Below are positions 57,897 to 64,000 of a stretch of 64,000 bases of DNA, piece after piece (position 1 is the first letter of the stretch; each line of letters starts with the position of its first letter). The translations under genes were made by a program, and so were the position numbers. The stretch is from DATBLE01 sp963791425 (GTDB lineage Bacteria > Actinomycetota > Thermoleophilia > Gaiellales > Gaiellaceae): the NCBI GenBank assembly GCA_963791425.1, contig CAWBSE010000004.1:248001-312000 (forward strand), read 5' to 3'. Below the pieces are notes generated by a model that was not told the DNA's origin, ran no database searches, and saw nothing but the letters and a program-made list of their open reading frames with translations.

Positions 57897-58979
57897 TAGA
57901 TGAGCCAGGTTCCGTTCTTCTGGACGGTCTCGCCGTCCAGTTCGATGCGTCCGTCCTGTCGCAAGTCCTTGACCAGGTCCCAGTGCAGCGAGCTGACGTT
58001 CGTGCCGCCGACCTTCGGGTAGCTGGCGCCGACGGCGAGGTGGATCGGTGCCGGCCATCTTCTCGTCGTACAGGGTGTTCCGCATCGGCTGCGTGATCCC
58101 GGTGTTGCAGCCGATCCCGAACTCGCCGAGGAAGCGCGCGCCGTCGTCGATGTCGAGGGCGGCCAGGAGCTCCGCTTCGCCCTGCTCGGCCGACGCCTCC
58201 TCGACGCGGCCCTTGCGGAACGTCAACCGGATCCCGGACACGGGCACGCTGTCGAGCTCGGTCGGGACGTCGAACAGGATGGTGCCCTCGGCCGAGTCCT
58301 CGATCGGCGAGAAGAAGAACTCGCCGCCGGGCATGTTCACGTGGCCGTCGTCGACCTCGCCCGTGCGGCCCTTCAGCGACAGGGTCAGGTCGGTCTCCGC
58401 GCCGACGATGCGCACCTGCTCGGCGGAGTCGAAGCGGGCGAGGTACGCGTGCATCGCCTCCGACTCGGTGTCCCAGTCGCGCAGGCAGGCGCCGTAGAAG
58501 TAGTCCTCGAACGCATCGAGCGGCAGCCCGGCCTCCTGGGCGAGCGCGTTCGTGGGGAACTGGCAGCCGACCCACGGGATCTCGTCGGCCATCGTCCGCC
58601 GGAAGAACGGCGCGGCCGCCTTCTTCATCAGCGCCCGCCGGTCGGCGCTCACCTCGGCCTGGCCGCGGGTGTTGTCGGGCGCTTCGACCGTGATCCGCGC
58701 GTCCATGTGGTCGGCGGCGTACCGGTCGATCGGGGCCATCTCGCCGACCAGCTCGAGCGGCGCCTCGGACGCCCAGACCTCGTCGTTCGGGTAGAGCCCG
58801 AAGTTCATGCGCAGCAGCGGAAACGCGCCGCGCGCCGCGATCAGCCGGATCAGCTCCTCGGCCACGGGTCGCGCGTCCGGCTGGGTCCGGATCAGCACCT
58901 GCCAGCCGGGCTGGACGTCGAGCGAGCGCTCGACCAGCAGCCGCGCGTACTCGGTGACGCGCGGGTCTAGAGCGCCCAT
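57896..58979 (-). CDS. M29 aminopeptidase (AmpS/aminopeptidase T), copy 1, frameshifted
   Basis: About 360 residues. Family landmarks: YARLLVERSLDVQPGWQVLI, WVGCQFPTNALAQEAGLPLD, NMPGGEFFFSPIEDSAEGTI (metal Glu), GEFGIGCNTGITQPMRNTLY and DEKMAGT. An extra base at about 58046 changes the continuation; without it the frame reads IHLAVGASYPKVGGTNVSSL and ends NGTWLI at 57896. As it stands, the frame runs to 57822. It overlaps copy 2 by 13 bp and is likely a cytosolic metallo-aminopeptidase. Confidence 0.87.
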
Positions 58980-60064
58980 GTCCCGTTCTCCTGGACGACC
59001 TGGCCGTCGAGCTCCAGCCGTCCGTCCGCGCGCAGGTCCTTGACCATGTCCCAGTGGACTGAGCTCCGGTTGACGCCGCCGACGAAGGCGAGCCCGGCGC
59101 CGACCGCCAGGTGGATCGTCCCGTCCATCTTCTCGTCGAAGAGGGTGTTGCGGGTGTGCTGCTGGATGCCGGGGTTGCAGCCGATCCCGAGCTCGCCGAG
59201 CCGGCGGGCGCCCTCGTCGGTGTCGAGTGCGGCGATCAGGAAGTTCTCGTTCTTGGTCGCGGACGCCTCGACGACCTTGCCGCCCTGGAACCGGAGCCGC
59301 ACGCCCTCACAGATCCCGCCCTGGTAGACGGCCGGGAACTCGGAGAACTCGACCACGCCCTCCGCGGAGTCCTCGATCGGCGAGTAGAAGAACTCGCCGC
59401 CGGGCATGTTGTAGTGCGCGTCGTCGACGAGGCCCTGCCGGCCGGCGATCGACATCGTCAGGTCGGTGCCCGCACCGACGATCCGTACCTCCTCCGCCGC
59501 GTCGAACCTGGCTGCGTACTGCGCCATCCGCGCCCGCTCTGCCTCCCAGTCGAGCAAGCAGGCGCCGTAGACGAAATCGGAGTAGTCGCCGAGCGTCATC
59601 CCGGCGTCCTGGGCGAGCGCCTCGGTCGGATACAGGCAGCCGACCCAGGGGAAGCCGGGGGCGAGGCGCCGCCGGCCGAAGTCGACGTACGCCTGGCGGA
59701 GCTTCTGCCGCCGGTCGGGCCGCAGGATCGTCCCGCCGCGCGTGTTCTCCGAGCCGAAGATCAGCATCCACGCGTCGAGCTCGTCGCGGGTCCGCGCCTC
59801 GCTCGGCGCCATTGTCCCGAGCAGTTCCTCGGGCGCCTCGGTCGCCCAGAGGCTGTCGAACGGCACCTGCTCCTGGTCGATGAACGAGAGCCGAACGAGC
59901 GGCCAGGCGCCCTTGCGGGCGATCTGGCGGACGAGCTCCTCGACGAGCGGGCGGGCGAGCGGCGACGCCACGATCATCACCTGCCAGCCGGGCTGGACGT
60001 CGAGCGACCGGTCGACGAGCAGCCGCGCGTACTGCTCGACGCGGGGGTCTACGACAGCGCCCAT
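58967..60064 (-). CDS. M29 aminopeptidase, copy 2
   Basis: 365 residues from ATG 60064, the only intact copy of the three. PGWQVMIVASPLARPLVEEL, WVGCLYPTEALAQDAGMTLG, YNMPGGEFFYSPIEDSAEGV, LGELGIGCNPGIQQHTRNTL, FDEKMDGTIHLAVGAGLAFV and VHWDMVKDLRADGRLELDG are all present. It overlaps copy 3 by 16 bp and copy 1 by 13 bp, so the three are one operon. Confidence 0.92.
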   Translation of the reverse strand: MGAVVDPRVEQYARLLVDRSLDVQPGWQVMIVASPLARPLVEELVRQIARKGAWPLVRLSFIDQEQVPFDSLWATEAPEELLGTMAPSEARTRDELDAWMLIFGSENTRGGTILRPDRRQKLRQAYVDFGRRRLAPGFPWVGCLYPTEALAQDAGMTLGDYSDFVYGACLLDWEAERARMAQYAARFDAAEEVRIVGAGTDLTMSIAGRQGLVDDAHYNMPGGEFFYSPIEDSAEGVVEFSEFPAVYQGGICEGVRLRFQGGKVVEASATKNENFLIAALDTDEGARRLGELGIGCNPGIQQHTRNTLFDEKMDGTIHLAVGAGLAFVGGVNRSSVHWDMVKDLRADGRLELDGQVVQENGTWAL

Positions 60065-61120
60065 ACGCCGTTCTCCTGGACGACCTTGCCGTCGAGCTCG
60101 ATGCGGCCGCCGTTCCGGAGCTCCTTGACCATGTCCCAGTGGATGCCGCTCGTGTTCAGGCCGCCGAGCTGGGGGAAGCCGGTGCCGACCGCGAGGTGGA
60201 TCGTGCCTTCCATCTTCTCGTCGAACAGGGTGTTCCGCATGTGCCGCTGGATCCCCGGGTTGCAGCCGATTCCGAACTCGCCGAGCCGCCGCGCGCCCTC
60301 GTCGGTGTCGAGCGACCCGAGCAGGAACGCCTCGTCGGTCTCCGCCGTTGCTTCGACGATCGTGCCGCCCTCGAACTGCAGCCGGACGCCGCCGACCTCG
60401 TGGCCGAGGTAGCAGGCCGGATACTCCGAGTAGGTGATGACCCCTTCGGCCGAGTCCTCGATGGGCGAGTAGAAGATCTCGCCGCCCGGCATGTTCGCGC
60501 CGAGCGCGTCGACCTTGCCCTCCCGGCCGGCCAGGCTGAACGTGAGGTCGGTCTCCGGGCCGACGATCCGCACCGTCTCGGCCCGGTCGAAGTGCTCGGC
60601 GATCCGCTCCATCTTCTCGCGCAGCTCCTGCCAGTCGATCAGGACGGCGCCGTACAGGAAGTCCTCGAAGGCGGGGAGGGAAAGGCCGGCGTCCTGGGCG
60701 GCGGCGCTGGTCGGGTAGTAGCAGCCGACCCACGGCTTGATGTCCTGCAGATACGGCATGTGCGGCTCGCGGAGCGACGCCATCCGTGCGCCGAGCCGTT
60801 CGGCCGGGATGTTCGGACGCGGCGCGCGTGTTGTCGGGCGCGACGATCGCCACGTAGGCGTCGGCGCTCTCGATCTCGTTGCGCTCGATGTCGGGGACGA
60901 CCGAGAGCAGCTCCATCGACGCGTGCCGCACGAACGGGCCGCCGGCGGAGTCGAACCCGAGCCGGACGAGCGCGCGCACGCCGCGGCGCGCCAGCTCTCG
61001 GGTGACCTCCTCGATCAGCGGCCGGCCCGGCGGCTGCGACCGGACGAGCACCTGCCACCCGGGCTCGGGGTGGATGCAGTCGACCAGCACGCGCGCGTAG
61101 GCCGCGACCCGGGGATCCAT
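60049..61120 (-). CDS. M29 aminopeptidase, copy 3, frameshifted
   Basis: ATG 61120. The N-terminal 100 residues (DPRVAAYARVLVDCIHPEPG to VAIVAPDNTRAAS) are in one frame and the rest (MASLREPHMPYLQDIKPWVG to KVVQENGVWALS) in another. Removing one base at about 60814 rejoins them through NIPAERLGARMASL. NMPGGEIFYSPIEDSAEG and GCNPGIQRHMRNTLFDEKME are intact. As given, the N-terminal frame runs through into copy 2 as a 717-codon artefact. Confidence 0.87.
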
Positions 61121-61191
61121 CGCGAGGATCGTATGCCGGTTCGGCTCTACGTCGGACGCCGGAGCCGAAGGCGGCTCTGCGGAGCGCCCCG

Positions 61192-62835
61192 TCAGGTGCG
61201 CCCCGACGACCGCGTCGGCGGCGCGTGCGCTCGGCGGGTGGCCGGTGACCGCGTCCAGGAACTCCTCCCGGTCATGACCCGGAGGCGGGACTCCGTCTCG
61301 GCGACGACGGTCGCCGTGCGGGGGACGTCTCGCAGCAGCGCGATCTCGCCGAAGAACCCGCCGGCACCGAGCTCGCTCGTCGGCGCGCCGTCGACGGCGA
61401 CGCGCAGGCGGCCGGACTCGACGATGTAGAAGTTGTCACCGGCCTCACCCTGCCGGATGACCTCGGCTCCGGCGGGCACGACCAGCGTCCCCAGTTGCGA
61501 CGCCAACCGCTCGAGCGACGGCGCGGGGAGCGGTGAGAAGAAGGGGATCGGCTCGAGCAGCTTCAGTTCCTCGGTCGGCGCGTGCGATTCGGCGTCGATC
61601 CTCATCAGCTGACGCCACGTCAGCGCTGCGAGCGCAGGCAAGAAGGCGCCGGTCGCGACCAGCGCCCAACGGATGCCGACCACGTGGATCAGGACGGGCG
61701 CCAGCGCCGCCCCGAGACCGATCGTGCCGACGAGGATCATCTCGAGCACACCGAACACCCGGCCGATCACGTCGGGCGGCGCCGTGCGCTGGAGCAGTGT
61801 CAGCCCGGCGACGTCGACGAGGGTGTTGCCCAGGCCGAGCACGCCCAGCGCGATCAGCGCGACCGCGGTGTTCGGCCAGATCCCGATCGCCGCCAGGGGC
61901 GCGCCCCAGAGCACGATCCCGAGCCCGAAGTCGGAGGCGAGCCGCTTGCGCCCGATCAACGCGAACGCCGCGACGGCGCCGATCACGCCGCCGACGCCGG
62001 AGGCCGCGTTCAGCAGGCCGACGGCGGAGCCCCCGCGGTGGAGCAGGTCGAACGCGGTGACGACGACGAGCACGCCGAGGGCGCCGGCGAGCATCGTCTG
62101 CGCCGCGTAGAGGCCGATCACGACGCGCAGCCGGCGCTCGGCGGCGATCGTCTTGAAGCCGACGCTGACCTCGCGGAGGAAGCCCGAGCGCTCCGCCTCC
62201 TCCGTCTCCGCCCGCTTCCGGACGCCCCCGCGCCGGATCATCGAGACGAGCACCGCGCTCCACAGGAACGTCGCCGCGGTGACGAGAAAGACGACGCCCG
62301 AGCTCGTGACCGCCAGCAGGATGCCCCCGATCGCCGGCCCGGCGAAGCTGCCGATGCTGTCGATCGTGCTGCGGGTGACGTTGGCGGCGGTCAGTTCCTC
62401 GGGCGTCCGCGCGAGGTCGGGGAGCAGGGACGACTCGGCCGGCAGGAAGGCGGTGCCGAGGATGGAGGTCAGGCCCGCGAGCGCGTAGACGACCCACGTC
62501 GGGCCGTGGGCGAGGATCACGGCCCCGGCCGCGCCGATCGTCACCATCCGGCCGAGGCTGGCCGAGACCATCACGGTGATGCGCGAGATCCGGTCGGCGA
62601 GCGTCGACGTGAACGGTGCTGCGATCGCGGACGGAATCGTCCGGATCAGGGCGACGATCCCGACCGCCTTCGCGCCGCCGGCGTCGTAGGCGTAGACGGC
62701 GAGCGCGACGCTGTAGGCCCACTGGCCCATCACCGAGCCCATGCCCGCGAGCTGCAGCCGGCGCAGCAGGGGGTTCGAGAAGTTGCCCCGGAAGGCCGCC
62801 GCCGACTCCTCGAAACGCCTGCGCAGAAGTCTCAT
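61192..62835 (-). CDS. MFS transporter fused to a cyclic-nucleotide-binding domain
   Basis: 547 residues. Residues 1-415 form a 12-helix MFS permease (MGQWAYSVALAVYAYDAGGA, ALAGLTSILGTAFLPAESSL, FGVLEMILVGTIGLGAALAP). Residues about 430-520 are a cNMP-binding beta roll: GAEVIRQGEAGDNFYIVESG, LGAGGFFGEIALLRDVPRTA (phosphate-binding cassette with E and R), TESRLRVMT. The tail after MTG is not family-like; a one-base shift near 61270 gives EEFLDAVTGHPPSARAADAV, but that frame has no stop before the M29 gene. Transport gated or regulated by a cyclic nucleotide is inferred. Confidence 0.87.
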   Translation of the reverse strand: MRLLRRRFEESAAAFRGNFSNPLLRRLQLAGMGSVMGQWAYSVALAVYAYDAGGAKAVGIVALIRTIPSAIAAPFTSTLADRISRITVMVSASLGRMVTIGAAGAVILAHGPTWVVYALAGLTSILGTAFLPAESSLLPDLARTPEELTAANVTRSTIDSIGSFAGPAIGGILLAVTSSGVVFLVTAATFLWSAVLVSMIRRGGVRKRAETEEAERSGFLREVSVGFKTIAAERRLRVVIGLYAAQTMLAGALGVLVVVTAFDLLHRGGSAVGLLNAASGVGGVIGAVAAFALIGRKRLASDFGLGIVLWGAPLAAIGIWPNTAVALIALGVLGLGNTLVDVAGLTLLQRTAPPDVIGRVFGVLEMILVGTIGLGAALAPVLIHVVGIRWALVATGAFLPALAALTWRQLMRIDAESHAPTEELKLLEPIPFFSPLPAPSLERLASQLGTLVVPAGAEVIRQGEAGDNFYIVESGRLRVAVDGAPTSELGAGGFFGEIALLRDVPRTATVVAETESRLRVMTGRSSWTRSPATRRAHAPPTRSSGRT

Positions 62836-62958
62836 CCGCCGAGCATCTCACCCCGCGCTGTCAATCCGCAGAGAAACGTGGGAAGATTCCTGCCACGTAC
62901 CCGGTCTAGTTAGGCAGAACCGCGGGATCGCGGAAACGACTCAGAAGGGGGCACCACC

Positions 62959-63153
62959 GTGTCGGACGAGATCAAGGACGAGCAGGACGTCGAGGCGCAC
63001 AAGAATGCTCTTCCGGCCACCGACGAGGCCGAGACCGACGAGAACGACGTCGAGGCACACCGCAACGACGTCGGCCGCAACGACGTCGGCCGCAACGACG
63101 TCGGCCGCAACGACGTCGGCCGGAACGACATCGGTCGTACCGACGCCGGTTAA
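62959..63153 (+). CDS. Small acidic protein with NDVG pentapeptide repeats
   Basis: 64 residues, GTG start behind AGAAGGGGG. N-terminal half MSDEIKDEQDVEAHKNALPA is acidic and helical; DVEAHKN recurs as DVEAHRN. The C-terminal half is six (R)NDVGR-type units encoded by a 15-bp tandem repeat, ending TDAG. It should be disordered. It is followed by a strong terminator, so it is a monocistronic, probably well-expressed gene. Function unknown. Confidence 0.6.
   Translation: MSDEIKDEQDVEAHKNALPATDEAETDENDVEAHRNDVGRNDVGRNDVGRNDVGRNDIGRTDAG
63061..63150 (+). repeat. 15-bp tandem repeat, six units
   Basis: CGCAACGACGTCGGC repeated four times without change (63061-63120), then two degenerate units to 63150. 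It lies in frame within the small acidic protein gene. Confidence 0.9.
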
Positions 63154-63173
63154 CCGAGGCGTTCAACCACTTC

Positions 63174-63208
63174 GCGAACGAGCCCGGGATCCGGGCTCGT
63201 TCGCTTTT
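63174..63208 (+). terminator. Intrinsic terminator with T tract
   Basis: Perfect 14-bp stem GCGAACGAGCCCGG / CCGGGCTCGTTCGC with a 3-base loop, followed by TTTT. It begins 20 bp after the stop of the acidic repeat protein. Confidence 0.85.
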
Positions 63209-63218
63209 CCCCCTTGGG

Positions 63219-63848
63219 TCAGGAAGCCGGCAGGATCTCCTCGAGCGCCGCGAGCAGTCGCATCGCGGCCGGTCTGTTCTCCTCGCCGAGCCGTTCCAGC
63301 CCCGCGGCCAGCCGGGCGACCACGGAGAGCTCTCCGGCTCCGGCCAGCGCGGCCTCGGCTTCGCGGGCGCGCTGCAGCAGGTCGAGCGCGATCGAGGCCT
63401 GTGACGCGAAGAGGCCGAGCAGTTCCATCTCGGCAAGCGTGAAGCTCGACTGGCGGTCGAGCACCTCCAGCACCCCGAGCGCCCGCTCGTCGTGGAGAAG
63501 CGGCACGGCCATCAGCCCCTGCGGCACGTAGCCGGTGTCCTCGGCGACGTCCTTGGCGAAGCGCGGGTCGCGCGCAACGTCTTCGATCACGAGGGGCGTG
63601 CGGGTTGCGAGCACCCATCCGGCGACGCCGGTGCCCGCGGGGAAGCGCTTGCCGAGCAGCCCCTCCTCGCCTTCGCCGACGACGGCCTCGAACACGAGCT
63701 CGTTCGACTCCTCGTCGAGCAGCAGGATGGATGAGGCCTTCGCGGCGAAGATCGCGCGCGCGACATCGACGATCGAGCGGAGCAGCTCACGAAAGCGCTC
63801 CTCCGAGCCGAGGACTCCGGCGGCAACCGCCGCGTTCAGATCGCTCAT
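63219..63848 (-). CDS. GAF-domain protein
   Basis: 209 residues. A single GAF domain occupies about 20-165: IVDVARAIFAAKASSILLLD, GKRFPAGTGVAGWVLATRTP, VPQGLMAVPLLHDERALGVL and FASQASIALDLLQRAREAEA. The C-terminal 40 residues are helical. No output domain or heme/Cys signature is visible, so it is a sensor module acting through a partner. Its ATG overlaps the stop of the subtilase gene (ATGA), which makes that protease the likely partner. Confidence 0.88.
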   Translation of the reverse strand: MSDLNAAVAAGVLGSEERFRELLRSIVDVARAIFAAKASSILLLDEESNELVFEAVVGEGEEGLLGKRFPAGTGVAGWVLATRTPLVIEDVARDPRFAKDVAEDTGYVPQGLMAVPLLHDERALGVLEVLDRQSSFTLAEMELLGLFASQASIALDLLQRAREAEAALAGAGELSVVARLAAGLERLGEENRPAAMRLLAALEEILPAS

Positions 63849-64000
63849 CTCGAGCCTCCCACGTTCGCCGCGGTCTGGTGGAGCACGCTCTTCAGCTGGA
63901 ACGGTGTCAGCTCGGGGTGCTTCGAGCGGACGAGTGCGCAGATCGCGGAGACGTGGGGGGTGGCGAAGCTGTTCCCCGAGCAGCGGAGAACCTCGCCGCC
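63845..64000 (-). CDS. Subtilisin-like (S8) protease, C-terminal end only
   Basis: 52 codons to the window edge, reading GGEVLRCSGNSFATPHVSAI then CALVRSKHPELTPFQLKSVL and ending NVGGSR. GNSFATPHVSA is the S8 motif around the catalytic Ser (GTSMAxPHVxG). The Asp and His parts lie outside the window. There is no tail after the catalytic domain. Its stop overlaps the GAF gene start. Confidence 0.88.
   Translation of the reverse strand, partial: GGEVLRCSGNSFATPHVSAICALVRSKHPELTPFQLKSVLHQTAANVGGSR

Noticed and set aside
58967..61120. 717-codon frame that would fuse two M29 aminopeptidases
   Set aside because: The middle part is Arg/Pro-rich nonsense in the wrong frame; the join results from a one-base shift at about 60814 plus the absence of stops in high-GC sequence.
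63061..63150. Short regular repeats as a CRISPR array
   Set aside because: 15-bp units are contiguous without spacers, in frame within a small gene.

Overview
The window is a very GC-rich bacterial segment with densely packed genes, frequent GTG starts and many 4-base ATGA/GTGA overlaps between neighbours. Its gene content suggests an actinobacterium, most likely of the Thermoleophilia (Gaiellales/Solirubrobacterales) type: an F420-type luciferase-like oxidoreductase, inositol phosphate synthase beside a CDP-alcohol phosphotransferase, M29 aminopeptidases, MMPL and SPFH proteins. This taxonomic call is an inference from protein families only. At least nine otherwise well-conserved genes carry single-base frameshifts and one carries a 183-bp tandem duplication, which looks more like a draft or metagenome assembly than true mass gene decay.

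Layout. 1-5473: secreted proteins (an incomplete two-domain glycosidase-like protein, then a run of small exported proteins and a 525-residue protein with an internal duplication). 5523-7577: MMPL transporter. 7869-14566: a redox locus, with a cytochrome-b561-like membrane protein divergent from a two-component system that leads into a membrane anchor, ApbE, a ferric-reductase-like protein, a NuoF-like flavoprotein and a 3Fe-4S ferredoxin; matching candidate response-regulator boxes lie in two of the promoters. 14563-18964: M23 peptidase, CHASE2 adenylate cyclase and small exported proteins. 19033-23546: broken SPFH gene, deaminase, HAD hydrolase and small proteins. 23705-27681: truncated glycosyltransferase, then an operon with a Tat-exported 50-cysteine protein and a MauE-thioredoxin-thioredoxin fusion. 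27778-28903: a short putative integrated segment bounded by tRNA-Ala and a 41-bp copy of its 3' half. 29318-30633: argF, zincin and microprotein. 30653-36717: one long operon (DUF4331, TPR, two Ni/Co-type transporters, anti-sigma, ECF sigma). 36903-39356: cupredoxin and membrane proteins. 39375-40615: VapBC-like pair and ferritin. 40623-41900: gene remnant and an IS481-like element with a nonsense-mutated transposase. 41896-48135: M3-like peptidase, YjbQ, two tandem secreted zincins, RumA-type RNA methyltransferase, LLM oxidoreductase. 48253-55306: lipoprotein, DNA glycosylase and a probable phosphatidylinositol-lipid locus (PAP2 protein, CDP-alcohol phosphotransferase, ribbon-helix-helix/Ino1 fusion, glycosyltransferase-PHP fusion). 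55371-64000: MoaA, ATP-grasp, three tandem M29 aminopeptidases, MFS-cNMP protein, a repeat-rich acidic protein, GAF protein and the end of a subtilase.

Most original leads: (1) two ribbon-helix-helix-like domains translationally fused to inositol-phosphate synthase, with three near-identical decamers over the start codon; (2) the redox operon and its shared operator; (3) the cysteine-rich Tat protein paired with a three-domain oxidoreductase; (4) the metal operon ending in anti-sigma then sigma; (5) short palindromes abutting stop codons.
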